Shown: piece after piece, positions 1-11,799 of the stretch
How the letters are laid out: each line of letters begins with the position of its first letter
How positions within the stretch are numbered: position 1 is the first letter of the stretch
From: Rana temporaria
Lineage: Eukaryota; Chordata; Amphibia; Anura; Ranidae
Assembly: GCF_905171775.1 (NCBI RefSeq)
Contig: NC_053494.1
Coordinates: 163,915,101-163,979,100 of the forward strand
Direction: 5' to 3'
Length of the DNA stretch: 64,000 nucleotides
Notes under the pieces: generated by a model
Told to the model about the DNA's origin: nothing
Seen by the model: only the letters and a program-made list of their open reading frames with translations
Database searches by the model: none
Program-made: the position numbers and the translations under genes

Positions 1-516
1 AACTCACTCTCTTTCCAGTGATTTCAATGCTATCTTTATTTAGTTTGGGAGAAAGAGATTTACGGTAGTGGCAGTTATGAAATGATTGTTGCTTTCTTTG
101 TATCCTATTTTCTCCCTAGGAGCTGACATGCAGTGCTGCTTCCTTCACTATAATATAGAGTCTTACTTTATCAGAGCCTTTATATTCGGTATTGCGTGCT
201 GCTAAGCTATTTGAGTTTGTTTTTTTATGACGAGGTATGGAAAGCAGATCTTGTTTGTCAGGCTGATGTATTGCTTATTACAGCTGTAGCAAAGGCAGTG
301 AATACAAATTATCTGGTTTTTAGTATTTTGTGCTGTAAAGAGTGGGAAGAGTTTGTCCCTGTCTTCATTACTGTGGCTAGATGCATTCCAGGGGACAAAT
401 AGCCAGTATGCCGGAACAGTTTCCCCTTGCACCCAGGGCTGTGGCTACAATGAGACAAACTGATAAGTTTGCAAATTTAGAATTTGTGTTTTTATTGCGG
501 CTTCTTTTGGTGTATA
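1..516. other. No recognisable feature
   Basis: AT-rich sequence up to the TA that borders the first Tc1 element. Short open frames on both strands show no familiar motif. I see nothing to annotate. Confidence 0.6.
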
Positions 517-1338
517 CAGCCGTGGCCAAAAGTTTTGAGTGACACAAATATACATTTTCACAAAGTGTGCTGTTTCAGTGTTTTTAGATATTTTTGTGAT
601 TGTTACTATGGTATTCTGAAGTATAATTACAAGCATTTCATAAGTGTCAAAGACTTTTATTGACAATTATATTAAGTTTATGCAAAAAGTCAATATTTGC
701 AATGTTGACCCTTCCATTTCAAGACCTCTGCAATTCGCCCTGCAATACTGTAAATCAACTTCTGGGCCACATCCTTACTGATGGCAGCCCTTTCTTGCAT
801 AAACAATGCTTGGAGTTTGTCAGGAATTGTGGGGCTTTTTTTGTTCACCCGGCTCTTGAGGATTGACCACAAGTTCTCAATGGGATTAAGTAGGGTTGTC
901 CCTATACCGATACTAGTATCGGTATCGGGACCGATGCAGAGCATTTGCGCGAGTACTTGGACTCGCGCAAATGCTCCCGATGCTTCCCCGGTATTTTTTT
1001 TTTTTATATGTGGCCGGAGAGGAGACCCCCCCCCCCCCCCAAAGCCAGGCTTCAGCTTGTGTGTCACTGCCTCCCTGTCACAGCCATGCCGCCCGCTGGT
1101 CATCTGAGCAGCCTACAGCATTACGAGTGTGAAGTGGGGGGGGGGATCTGTATTGTAGGGGGGGTGTCTATTGTAGGGGGGGGGTCTGTATTGTAGGAGG
1201 GGGTCTGTATTGTAGGGGGGTCTGCACTGTAGGGGGAGGGGTCTGTGTAACATGTCGGCGGCTGAACGTCCCTACACTCATCTTGGTACACCCTGCACTC
1301 CACTGCAGTAAGCAGCAGCAGACATCTTGTTACACCCA

Positions 1339-1873
1339 AACCAAAAAATAACTTAAGGGCGGGTCATGGACTTTTAGGGCACTAAACTCTGGTACAGATA
1401 ATAGTCAAGAGAAAAAAGGGGGGATTTTTTCTAAAAAGGTTTATTACAAAAATAGTATACATATAAAAATCTCAGTTCATTAAGAACAGTACAGCAAACA
1501 ATTTAAACAGCATTGTATTGGTCACTCAAGGAAATTGTAAACAATCATAGGATAGATGAGCATAATTAAAGAAACATTTAGCGGAGGTATAGCCTCCGAC
1601 CGATTACATGTTATATATATCCTGGAAGGATTTGGAGAACCAAAGACTTGATGTCTGAGAGATGGTAGGTACAACGCTGTGGCCTGACATGTTTCGCGCT
1701 ATAATCAGCTCTTCTTCATAAAGCCTTTTAAAGTTTGCTACAATGACAAAAAGAAAACCTAAATACCATACAAAAACATTAAACGTTTATATATAAATAT
1801 AGCACAGAATTATGTGTGTAGGTAACCAAATAAAGTGCGCATGCGGGAGACAGGACCGGATAGGAAAATCCCT
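1339..1873 (-). mobile_element. Penelope-like retroelement fragment with 15-bp target duplication
   Basis: A 535-bp insertion lies between two exact copies of ATCTTGTTACACCCA (1324-1338 and 1874-1888). Removing it restores the perfect palindrome of the surrounding hAT element. A 15-bp duplication fits target-primed retrotransposition, not a cut-and-paste element. On the minus strand it carries a GAAACATGTC-bearing hairpin motif shared with the insertions near 50.5 kb and 61.0 kb, followed about 250 nt later by AATAAA. No reverse transcriptase remains. Assignment to Penelope-like elements is inference. Confidence 0.6.
1686..1721 (-). other. Hammerhead-like motif, degenerate
   Basis: Read on the minus strand, a TATGAAGA block precedes a short GCT/AGC stem and then GCGAAACATGTC. 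That contains GAA, the self-complementary ACATGT, and a C in the cleavage position of a type I hammerhead. The CTGANGA box is not intact. It matters mainly because the same layout recurs at 50549-50579 and 60995-61036. Confidence 0.35.
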
Positions 1874-3160
1874 ATCTTGTTACACCCAGCCTGAGCTATA
1901 TGGGCTGGGTGTAACAAGATGTCTGCAGCGGAGTGCAGGGTGTACCAAGATGGGCGTTGCAGCATTTATTTTTATAAATTCAGTGTCATATTTTGCAGCA
2001 TTTCAGTGCCAGCCACCTGTCAGTGCAATCAGTGCCCACAAGTGCCACCTATCGGTGCCAACAAGTGCCACCTATAGGTGCAATTAGTGCCATCTATCAG
2101 TGCCCACAAGTGCCACCTATCAGTGCCAGCCACCTCTTAGTGCCCATCAGCACCAGTCAGTGCCCATAAGTGCCGCCTATCAGTGCCAGCCACCTGTCAG
2201 TGCCACCTATCGGTCCCCATCTGTCAAACTGCCACATGACATTGAAAAAAAAGTATCGGTATTCGGTATCGACGAGTACTTGGAAAAAAGTATCGGTACT
2301 TGTACTCGGTCTTAAAAAAGTGGTATCGGACAACCCTAGGATTAAGGTCTGGGGAGTTTCTTGGCCAAGGACTCAAAATGTTGATGTTTTGTTCCCCAAG
2401 CCACTTATCACTTTTGCCTTATGGCTAGGTGCTCCATCATGCTGGAGAAGGCATTGTTCGTCATCAGACTGTTCTTGGATGCTTGGGAGAAGTTGCTCTG
2501 CGAGGATGTTTTTGTACCATTCTTTATTCATGACTGTGTTCTTAGGCAAAATTATGAGTGAGTCCACTCTCTCTTGGCTGAGAAGCAGCCCCACACATAA
2601 ATGGTCTCAGGATGTTTTACTGTTGGCATGACACAGGACTGATGGAAGAGCTCACCTTTTTGTCTCCGGACAATGTTTTTTTTGGGATGCCCCAAACAAT
2701 TGGAAAGTGGATTCATCAGAAAAAATTACTTTATCCCAGTCCTCAGGCCAATCCTTATACCATTTGCAGAATATCAGCCTGTCCCTGATGATTTTCCTGG
2801 AGAGAAGTGAGTTTTTTGCTGCCCTTCTTGACACCAGGCCATCCTCCAAAAGTCTTTGCCTAATTGCGTGCAGAAATACTCACACCCACCTGCTGCCATT
2901 CCTGAGCAAGTTCCGTACTTGTGGTGTCCCGCAGCTGAATCAACTATAGGAGACGGTCCTGGTGCTTGCTGGACTTTCTTGGGCACCTTGAAGCCTTCTT
3001 CACGGCTTTCATGGCAAAGAGGGACTTTGCAATTAATTGCAATTCATCTGATCACTTTTCATAACATTCTGGAATATATGCAAATTGCCATCATAACTGA
3101 GGGAGCAGACTTTGTGAAAATTAATATTTGTGTCATTCTCAAAACTTTTGGCCAAGGCTG

Positions 3161-3430
3161 TATATTAGGAACTGTTACTATTGAGAAGGGGGCTTGGTCA
3201 AAGTGAATGAAGGTTAAATGTCAATGAGGACATGCGGTGATCATTCTAAAGGGGTGATATCCAAGTAGTTATTGTCTTTGTAAGTCATTGATGCCCCATT
3301 CACTGTTTAATGGCAACAGGCATAAGATTGCAATAGACATGGGAGGGTTGTTGGACATGTAGCCACAATCCAACTGCCCTCTTCACCTCCGAGGTCCTGT
3401 AATATAAATGGCCTTGTCATGTTAGAGCCA
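3161..3430. other. No recognisable feature
   Basis: Unassigned sequence between the Tc1 element and the next MITE. No coding signal or terminal repeats seen. Confidence 0.5.
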
Positions 3431-3815
3431 CCAAAAAACGTAGGCTAATGCCAGCCATAGATTATTATTATTATTAATTTTTTATTTATTTTCTGCAACC
3501 ACGGTTTGCAGGAAAGAAAGTTGCTCGATTTAACCCATCAGCACAGTCAATTTTGATGGGGGAATCCCTCCCGCTGAGCTATTGTGTTCTCCTGACGGGT
3601 GGGGTGATGTGGGGAGCCGTCTCTGCCGGGAGAGCACAGTGAGTATTGTTAGCGGCTATAATGGCATGTCAAAAATCCGACATGCTAATTGTACCCAAGT
3701 CGATCGATGGATCGACTTGGGTACATCCAGCCTACCCATAGATGGTTTGAATCTTGGCCGGTCCCTGCTGAACTAGTCGAGATTCAAACCATCTATGGTC
3801 GGCTTTGGGTTATTG
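3431..3815. repeat. MITE-like element built of nested hairpins
   Basis: The outer ends are inverted repeats around GCCNRCCATAGAT (about 3447-3462 and 3795-3812). Inside are two strong hairpins. TGTACCCAAGTCGATC pairs with its complement at 3689-3725. A 20-bp GATGGTTTGAATCT-type arm pairs across 3741-3801. No coding capacity is visible. The superfamily is not assigned because the target duplication is unclear. Confidence 0.55.
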
Positions 3816-3939
3816 GTAGACACTAGTGGCTTCTGATATCACGTGGGACATCCAGCAGGGAAAGGTACTAACTGAACATTTTGAATCCCTTGTGTACAGG
3901 CCTCTTTACTTACACAGCACTCATAAGAAATGACTTTAA

Positions 3940-4342
3940 GGCCTCATGCACACTGGACGTTTTTACAGCAGCTGTTTTTGGCAGTAGAGGTTTTTTTTCT
4001 ACAGTCAATAAACTCTCCATCATGTTATCCTATGTGTCCATGCGCACACAGGCTGTTATCAGCAGTTTTGGGCAGTGGCGTTTTTATACAGTAAAAAAAA
4101 ACAAAAACTAGTGGGTTCTGAGAGACGCTTTTCAGCTGTAAAAACGTTCTAATGCTGATAAACGCTCAAAAACGTCACTCACCAGCGGTTTTTTTAATGT
4201 TTTTGATCCATTGAAAAAAAATACATTTTTTTTTCTTCAACAACAAAACGCTAAAAAACACTATTGAAAAAATGTTGAAAAACTCACTGCAAAGCTACTG
4301 GCGTTTTTATAAAAAAAATTAACATCCAGTGTGCATGAGGCC
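3940..4342. mobile_element. Harbinger-like MITE (GGCCTCATGCACACT ends)
   Basis: Inverted ends GGCCTCATGCACACTGGA and its complement are flanked by TAA on each side (3937-3939 and 4343-4345), the 3-bp duplication typical of PIF/Harbinger elements. The interior is rich in GCGTTTTT and AAAACGC in both orientations. There is no open frame of note. Copies of the same type lie at 31481-31862 and 55925-56358. Confidence 0.7.
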
Positions 4343-4345
4343 TAA

Positions 4346-5240
4346 TACTTTTCTCCCAGTGCAGATATTGCTGGTCAGAGATAATGTGTTAGCCACATGA
4401 ATCAAGTTGGGCATGCTACTGTTGTGGTCAGTGGCATGTATAAAACGTATCATCATTATAGCCTGACATACAGAGACCAGCAATGATGTTCTCAGCTCCC
4501 ATTCACTGATATGGATGTTTTCGCTAATCACTGAAGGAGTTTACAGTTCGGTAGTTAAGCTTGATTGCTTCAACGACTTAGAGTTTAGAGCATGATTAGC
4601 ACTTTATTTGTGTGTGGAGCAGAGGGTTGTCATCAGCTGATCTTTGTCATATATGTTTAAATGGTTGATTCCGATTGTACATGTAATTTCACTAAATGGT
4701 TTACCAGCCTGGCTCTTGACATTCAGTACTTCTATTTTTACTGTAAAGTTCTATACCTTGGAGGTGCACAAGTAAGGAATAGAGTCATGGCTTCTTTGGA
4801 TGCTTAGTGATGGTTACAAGTTATGTGTAGTATTTGGCAAGGATTCCTTTTATGACTGCTTGTTTGATAATTTTGTAGAGAAATATTTGTCTGTTTTGTT
4901 GCAGAATGGTTGGTGGTTCTCAGATTTTCAGCAATGTTTGTATTGCCTAAGGCCCTGTTTATACTTGGGTGATTAGGAATCGCAGGTGTGAAGTGTGTTT
5001 GGGTACCATTCATCCTAAATGGCATCCCAAGTGCTGTGCGATATTGTTGCATGACCATCATGGCCAAACTCTTGTGTAAAAAAAAGCACCAAGCTTAGGG
5101 CCGAAATTTTTGTCCCTAGACTTATTTGGCATGACAAACATGCACAGAGCAGCCTATTTAAGTGAATGAGTCACTCTGTGTGTGACACACCGAAAGTAAA
5201 TTTCGCTTTTAAAATTGCTAGTGGGAACCCTCCTACCCAC
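4346..5240. other. No recognisable feature
   Basis: Moderately AT-rich sequence with no terminal repeats, homopolymer-rich junctions or recognisable protein fragments. Confidence 0.5.
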
Positions 5241-5243
5241 TAA

Positions 5244-5777
5244 GAGCCCTTTCACACTGTGCCGCCCCGAGCGTCGGGGGTTAAATGCTGCTATTTTTTA
5301 GCGGCGCTTTACCGTCAGATTTTCGGCCGATAGCGGGGCGCTTTTAACCCCCGCTAGTGGCCGAAAAAGGTTTAAAACTGCCCACAATCCTACCAAAAAC
5401 GCATGTGTTTTTCATGTGCTTCTGATGCACTTTCATTGAAGTCAGTGGACCAAAAAATGCACTTTCTGCATGAAAAACAGTCCCTGCAACTCTTCAAAAT
5501 GCACACTGAAGAAAGCTGCATAGATATGAATGAGACCCATAAGAAACCATGTTAAATTAAATGTGTGTTCCTGTGCTTCTGAAAACGTGCTAAAAAATGT
5601 ACAGGTTGCTGGAAAGGAACACGCTTCTCGCAGGTGTTTGCGGCCACCAAACTCTGGTACCATGCCTGCCTTCCCGTTCCTGTGCGTTTGACAGCCCCTT
5701 GAAATCAATGGTCCGTCAAAAACTGGAATACGTCAGAATGCACAAAAACATTTACATTTTAGTGTGAACTGGCCCTC
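5244..5777. mobile_element. Harbinger-like MITE (CCCTTTCACACTG ends), composite
   Basis: The left end GAGCCCTTTCACACTG follows TAA (5241-5243). The right end CAGTGTGAA-type sequence closes near 5777 but lacks an exact TAA copy. The left third has the GCGGCGCT and CCGATAGCGG blocks found in the copies at 20974 and 60648. The centre differs, so the copy may be a mosaic or contain another insertion. Confidence 0.5.
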
Positions 5778-6937
5778 ATTGAGCCATATGAATGGGAGCG
5801 GCACTAAATTGTATTCTGCTTTGGGGCAGGTTTTGGCATTTACAATCTTTTGTAAGAAATTATGCAGAATATGGTGGTATATGTAGAGAAAACCAGTAAG
5901 AATGCATTTGTTGGTTAGATATTAATCTTCACCCTACAACTGTACATTTTGTTAGTTTATCATCCATTTATTTTGCGTGTTGTTGACCAGGTCTCTGTAG
6001 TGTTGAATTGTTCGCTTTTCTAGTTTGTATAGGAAAGGCCCAGTCTAGTTTCCATGAGCAAACAATGAACAACCATGACATTAAATGCTTAAAAACAGGA
6101 GTACAGCTGGCTGGAAGTAGCAACAGAGGGCCTAATCCTATGCTGTCATTTCCATAATTTCTTCCTGGTGGGATAGTTAGTCTTTACTAGAATACCAGTA
6201 GAGCCTAACCTTTTACAGAATGGTAAGCTTCGAATGATTTAGTGTCAAAATGTATAACCTCTGAAAGGCCATTCTGCTTGTCTCCTGTAATATCTCAATG
6301 AAGTCAGTGGGCGAGACTGCATTAAAATGGGCACTTCTGAGTCTTTCTGGACTAATCTGCCTCTCAGGAGCAATTACAATGAAGTGGTTGAGACCTACTA
6401 AACCATCACTTACACTGACTATTGAAAAGTAAGCCCGTCATCTGACGGGACGTGGCAACTGCAACAATATAATATAATAACATAAATAGGCATATTATAG
6501 AAACCAGTGAGCATTTCTGAGAGAGTCTTATTTTAGCGCCTTATTTTGTAATGCCAAATAATTATATTTTCCCTTTAATTTTATTATTAGTATTAATAAG
6601 ATCTCTTCACAAAAAATATAAAGATCTGAAAATTAAAAAAAGGATATTTCTGTAAAGCTTTGCAAAACTATATTTAATAAAACAAATTCCCTGTGCCTGA
6701 TGTCACTAGTGATGCTGAAAGGAAGGGACTGAACAGGTGTTTGTTGCAGCACCATCTACCCCATCAATTTATCTTGCAAGGAAAACAAGAGCCGCCCCCT
6801 CCGACTGCATGTGTGCCCATAATGAATGGGACCTAGCTATTTTAGATTAGCTGTGTTCAATGCACTACCACCAATCGTAAAAAGAGAGAAAGCACATAAA
6901 TACCCTTTTAAAGAAATTTTAATCGAAGATGGTAAAA
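5778..6937. other. No recognisable feature
   Basis: No transposon termini, RNA gene or coding motif identified over about 1.1 kb. Confidence 0.5.
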
Positions 6938-7376
6938 TTAAAGTAACACTAAAGTCTTGTTTGTTCTTTTTAAATGAAAAAAAAAAAAAAAAAACATTAT
7001 ACTTGCCTGCTCTGTGCAGTGGTTTTGCACAGAGCAGCCCCCATACTCCTCTTCTCGGGTCTTTTTAGTGCTTCTGGCCCCTCCCTCTTCTTGAGTGCCC
7101 CCACAGTAAGCAGCTTGTTATGGGGCAGCCGAGCCACAGCTCCCTGTGTCCATGCAGCCCCGCCCCTTTTCTCTTTGGCTGACTGACTTTTATTTATAGC
7201 AGCGGCAGTCAATAACGCCACGCTACTGCCATTGTCAGCCAATGAGGAGGGGAGTCCCGGGCAGCCGAGACATTGCTGGATCTCAAAGGGCTCAGGTAAG
7301 TATTAGGGGGGCTGAGGGACACTGCACCCATAGAATGCATGAAGATAAAAATCTTCTGCCTTTACTATCACTTTAA
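6938..7376. mobile_element. Kolobok/T2-like MITE (TTAAAGT ends)
   Basis: Both ends sit on TTAA (6938-6941 and 7373-7376), with inverted termini TTAAAGTAACACTAAAG and a CTTTACTATCACTTTAA-type end. A perfect internal hairpin CTGCTCTGTGCA / TGCACAGAGCAG lies at about 7006-7041. CTCAGGTAAGTA at 7291 matches a vertebrate 5' splice site. TTAA duplications and TTAAAG starts resemble the Xenopus T2 MITEs of the Kolobok superfamily. Confidence 0.65.
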
Positions 7377-7763
7377 TGTTTTCCATAATGTCAAAAAGGC
7401 TAGAAGACAAAAGTGGGAAAAAAAAGGAGAAAAAGCATAAGTTAAATGGTGCCAAGAGGGGTAAAATATGTGCAAAACAAACAGCTAATCACCATGTGTT
7501 ACCGCGGGTGCATGAGAAGTCCACACAATGAAAGTTGCAGTCCCAAAATGGAAGAGGAGATTGCTGCCATCTGCCCCACCAATACCATATGGGCCCATAG
7601 CTGATGGGACCTAGATCCAGTCTATTGTCCATGCAGGCAAAATGGTGCAGAGGCAACCTCCCATGGAAACAACGGTGACGTTGTGCACACGCACCGTTCT
7701 GGTGCACTGATGTTGCATGCAGGGGAAGCTGCATGCAACCTTTTGGGTGGAGCTCCGCTTTAA
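7377..7763. repeat. One-ended Kolobok/T2-like remnant
   Basis: GGGTGGAGCTCCGCTTTAA at 7744-7762 is the same terminus as the right end of the element at 24912-26000. The matching left end is not visible, so the copy is truncated. The remaining bases (7377-7700) are unassigned. Confidence 0.5.
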
Positions 7764-7813
7764 GCTCTGCAGGCTGTGTTTACCTTTCTGACCACATTTC
7801 ATGTTACACAATG

Positions 7814-8443
7814 TCAAAGTGGTTGTAACCCCCATTTAAAAAAAAAACTCATTTTCCTTTAAAGCATGATCAGTGGCATAGTGCTGTTACAGTGTAATTT
7901 GTCCCTCTCTTTGATCTAAAATACCTGGTTTATCCTGCCTGTTCCTCCCTGTTTGTGCTGACCAATCATGTTGATCCATGGTACTGTGGTCAGTTTACAT
8001 GCTTTCATCATCCTGCTATGTGTGTACACTGTCTCTCCTTTTCCCTCTCCCCCTTCCTTTCTGCCTGTCATTTTATAGCCTGTGCATGAGAGCCGATCTC
8101 CTCCCTGCCCTCCCCTCTACTCCTGCCTCTATTCCGATATATCTTCTCTGTTTTAGCAGGTTGTACAATATGTCAGTTTTTTTTTATTCTAATCCTAAAT
8201 ACCTTTTGCACAGCTCCTCTGTGCAGTCACATGACCTCCCTCTTCTGGCTGGCTGACATCAATAGGGAATCTCAGCCACTCCTGCTGCTGCTGTTCTTGG
8301 ATCATGTGACAGTACAGAGGAGCTGTGCAAAAAGGTATTTAGGAATGCAATTTAAAAGAAACAAACGCACACACACACTTTATAACTTGTTAAAACAGAG
8401 AGGATACAAATACTTGTGTTATGTGACTTCACAACCTCTTTAA
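7814..8443. mobile_element. Kolobok/T2-like MITE with large internal hairpin
   Basis: The inverted ends are AAAGTGGTTGTAACCCCC and a GACTTCACAACCTCTTTAA-type end, with TTAA at 8440-8443 and a degenerate TCAA at 7814-7817. The inner arms at about 8196-8238 and 8303-8345 are complementary over some 40 bp around a CACAGCTCCTCTGT core. No coding capacity is visible. Confidence 0.55.
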
Positions 8444-9909
8444 GGTTCCCAAACCCTACAGTCAAACTGCCTACCTTGTACATTTTTTGAGTCCGGGGGT
8501 AGTTTTCCCTGCAGCCTACTGTGTTTGCATTCAGTGCATCATCCTTCACAGAGATCTGTAAATGAAGACTACAAGTACCATGTTCCATTGCAGAAGAGGG
8601 AGTCGTAGATCTCAATGGGTCACAAGTGTGCAGACATCACCACACTGTAGATCACTGATTGCTTCCTTCAGCTCCATAATAGTAGGTCTAGGCTGGGCAT
8701 TGCACCCTTGATGAGCTGAACATGGCTGCAATGCACTAAAGGATTAAAAAAAATGCACATTCTTTTATTGTTGGTGCATTTATTACATTTTGGCAAAAGA
8801 AAGACTATTCCTTTTAAGTAGGCAGAGGACAATTGCTTCCATTGACAGCATTAGAAAATGCTAACAATTGTTAGATGCTACGCTTATCATAAAGAGACAA
8901 TGGCTCCTGCCCTAGTGAAAAATGCTGGGAACTATGATTCTTGCCCCTTACTGATGTGCATGTCATAGATACAGAACACAGTGGCTTTGACAGATTCATG
9001 AAATACCTTTGACTGCCAATGTGGAGTAGTGCAGGAATACTGATATGTGTGATAGTGTTATGACACTTCCTACGTATTTGTATGGGGTAGTGTGCGGGTG
9101 TAGAAAGTACTTTTGTAAGACACTGACTTTCCTACCTCGGCCCCATTGTGTTTTGAGTATTGAGGTTGCCAGTTTGTGAGGTCTGGCCCTTACTGACAAA
9201 GACGAGGTCTCAAGTGTTCCAAGAGCCCGGGTTGTTTGCTTTATTTTATTCGATGTTGGATAGGCTTTTGATTCTGGGAATACAAGAGTCCTGCTATGTT
9301 TTAGTTATTTGAAGTGTTACCCTCACATATAGCCATGGCCTGGTATTGATCTTCTCTGTCCTCTTGGCTTCTGACATTATTATTTTGAGTGATCTTTTTT
9401 GGTGGTCCGGATGATGCTCTTTCTCAAAACTTCTTTTGTTGCCACGCTTTTGTTTAAAGACTAGAAAGCATCCTTGAGAAGACATTGCTTTGCTTTTTCC
9501 TACTAGTTTGTACAGCCGAGTGTCCCTTGAGCATTGATTCTTTTTTCCTCAAATAGCTTTTACTCTAAAAGTCAACTTTGTAGTGTTTTGAATCTTATTG
9601 TATCTTTGGCCTCTACATACCCTCTCAGGTTTTATTACCAAAGTCTCTTTTAAAACTTAATTAGTGGATTTTTTTTGGCAATTTAAGCTTCTTTGTTTAT
9701 TATAGAAAGTTCACAAAAAGTGTATACTGTATTTTTTTCACCTTTTTATTCTTTTTTACGTGGTTGCTGACATTAGCTACAATCTGTCTCATATTCCAAT
9801 TAAAAACTGACCTGAAGACCATCCTCTAAAGTCTACCAATACTTTTAGAAGTTAAAGCTGCATTCAATTTTTTTGTTTGAAAGTTAATACAGTGTTGTTG
9901 AGGGGCAGA
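8444..9909. other. No recognisable feature
   Basis: About 1.5 kb of AT-rich sequence. No terminal repeats, no protein motif and no convincing exon are visible. Confidence 0.5.
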
Positions 9910-9917
9910 CTCGTAAC

Positions 9918-11061
9918 TAGGGGTGTAACGGATCAGAAAACTCACGGATCGGATCGATCCTCGGATCAGGAGTCACGGATCGGATCATTTTTCGGATCAG
10001 CAAAAAAAAATACTAAACTTGTTACACCCAACAGAGTTTTAGATTCAGTTATTTTCAACACAAAACGGAGCTTAAATACAGAATATGTAAATCTGACGGA
10101 CTGTTTACATGTTACATTTTAAAATCTGCAGCAAACCTTACATGCGTGCTAATGTGACAGAACACCTCCGATTTTCACATTAAGTTAAATATTAATATCA
10201 GAGAAGTTCTGTCACATTAGCAAGCATGTAAGGTGCCATTAAACGCAGCTATTCACAAAAAAAACTATTTGTTTTTTTACCAAAAAACATTTATCAGAGT
10301 ACATATTGGCCTAAATATATGAGCGACACAGTACCGTATCGCAAAAAAATGCTCTGGTCAGGAAGGGGGGGGGTAAATCTTCAGAGGCTGAAGTGGTTAA
10401 ACAGGGACCTGGACAATGCCATACACAGTGTGTGAAGCAAAGGAACGGTGTACTGTGACATGCTGTGTATACAGTGGGGGAAGTGTCTCAGTGTAGCACA
10501 CACACACAGACAGTAGCGATGTACAAACACACACTGACAGGTTAAGCCCTCTCCACCCCTCCTAAGGACTCTCATGATCCCCTCACAGCCCGGTGTGATT
10601 GTTCCAGCACGGCATTCCAAGCAGGCAGGTTAGGGAGAGGAGAAAGTGAGTGAGAGGAAGTAACAAGCTGAACACACACTGCTGGCTTAGTTTCTCACCT
10701 CTCTATACAGTGCACTTGTTCCCGATCCCTCACCTAACATTATCTTATCTGCAGAGCAGAGGCTGGCCGTTCCCCCTTCCAGACACTTACAGATTACTGT
10801 GTAATCACGGGTGAGTCGGTGACATCCATCGCTTCTGTCGGAGCAGCCAGGGGAATTCAGTCCCATGCTGTGAAGGGTCACTGGCAAGCACACGCTCTCC
10901 ACTGGGCTGGAGCAAGATGGCCGCCAGCTCCGGAGCTAGGCCGAAGCCGGGGACTTTCCTACGGCCGAGGCTCCGGAGCGATCCGCGGATCGTGTGGTGT
11001 GCCGATCCGAACGGGGTGGCCCGTTCGGATCACGGATCGGTGACGATCCGTTACACCCCTA
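9918..11061. mobile_element. hAT-type element (TAGGGGTGTAACGGATC family)
   Basis: The 17-bp inverted ends TAGGGGTGTAACGGATC match perfectly. They are flanked by the 8-bp duplication CTCGTAAC (9910-9917 and 11062-11069). ACGGATCGGATC blocks are repeated just inside both ends. One arm of the foldback present in the 14806 copy is recognisable (about 10019-10240). A fragment of the AACCACTT repeat family lies at about 10330-10400. No transposase is visible. Confidence 0.9.
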
Positions 11062-11358
11062 CTCGTAACTAAGGTACATGGCAGTCAAATAAATTTAATA
11101 TTGAAATGCATACAACAAATAGTGGATGTTGACTTTAATTCAGACTTTTCTGTAGTGTACCGGTCTACTCTACTCCATTTCATTGCTAATTATGATTCCC
11201 AAACACACCCACTACAGGCTCCCTGCTGTTTCCATATTCAGAAAGCCTGATGTAAAAAAAAGCAATTTCTAAGAAGTGGAGAAAAAAGTTACACAGCATA
11301 GGCTTCAGGAAGTGTGGGGGTGGGCGGGTTTAATCACACTTTGAAAGTGCACTTATCT

Positions 11359-11795
11359 TTAAAGTGGTTGTAAAGGCACAAGGTTTTTTACCTTCATGCA
11401 TTCTATGCATGAAGGTAAAATGCCTGTGTGCAGCAGCCCCCCTAATACTTACCTGAGCCCCCTTTCAATCCAGCGATCTCCACAAGATCTTTGGCTCTCT
11501 GGTGACTCGCACTCCTGATTGGTATTTGGCAGCACTGGAATCCATTGGCTCCTTCTGCTGTCAATCACAGCTAGTGAGCCAATAAGGAGATGGAGGGGGC
11601 GGGTCCAAGTCACAGCTCCAAGTGTAAATGGGTGCTCCCAGAGCAAGCTGCTTGCTGTGGGGACACTTGACAAGAAGTAGGGGCGTGGGACCAGAGAAAA
11701 GGAGGATCTGGGCTGTTCTGTTCAAAACCACTGCACAGAGTAGGTAAGTAGAACATGTTTGTTTATAAAAATTAAGACTAAAATATCGCTTTTAA
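11359..11795. mobile_element. Kolobok/T2-like MITE
   Basis: TTAA lies at 11359-11362, followed by AAGTGGTTGTAAAGGC, and a second TTAA lies at 11792-11795. A short hairpin with CATGCATTCTATGCATG sits just inside the left end. A splice-donor-like CTCAGGTAAGTA lies on the minus strand at about 11447-11457. The inverted ends are imperfect. Confidence 0.5.
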
Positions 11796-11799
11796 AGCA

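Larger units (their letters stand above)
891..2338. mobile_element. hAT-type non-autonomous element (TAGGGTTGTCC family)
   Basis: The element starts TAGGGTTGTCC and ends GGACAACCCTA. It is flanked on both sides by the 8-bp duplication GGATTAAG (883-890 and 2339-2346), the hallmark length for hAT elements. Inside each end are GGTATCGG-rich subterminal repeats. The interior is a foldback (about 1258-1338 against 1889-1960), then imperfect GTGCCACCTATCAG-type repeats (about 2010-2215). No transposase is visible. It interrupts the Tc1 transposase remnant and is itself interrupted at 1339-1873. Confidence 0.9.
690..2990 (-). pseudogene. Tc1 transposase pseudogene
   Basis: Minus-strand fragments of a DDE transposase lie in order. 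The upstream part (about 2990-2652) includes FSDESTFQLFG, containing the first D of the middle catalytic region. A middle part (about 2594-2373) includes LQHDGAPSHKA, which carries the second catalytic D. The C-terminal part (about 882-690) includes NPIENLWSILK, which follows the last catalytic acidic region. Frames shift between the pieces, and the insertion at 891-2338 falls just before the NPIENLW block. The N-terminal helix-turn-helix region is not convincingly preserved. It cannot encode a full protein. Confidence 0.88.
517..3160 (-). mobile_element. Tc1-like DNA transposon, internally deleted and split by a hAT element
   Basis: The ends are inverted repeats beginning CAGCCNTGGCCAAAAG and matching for about 55 bp (517-571 against 3106-3160). 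Both are flanked by TA, the Tc1/mariner target duplication. Removing the 1,448-bp insertion and its 8-bp duplication leaves about 1.19 kb, shorter than the usual 1.3-1.7 kb Tc1 copy, so internal sequence is also missing. The coding strand is minus. This is a dead copy and the oldest layer of a three-deep nest. Confidence 0.9.

Noticed and set aside
3582..3776. 64-residue frame at a MITE as a small gene
   Set aside because: It lies entirely inside hairpin repeats with no initiation context or family resemblance.
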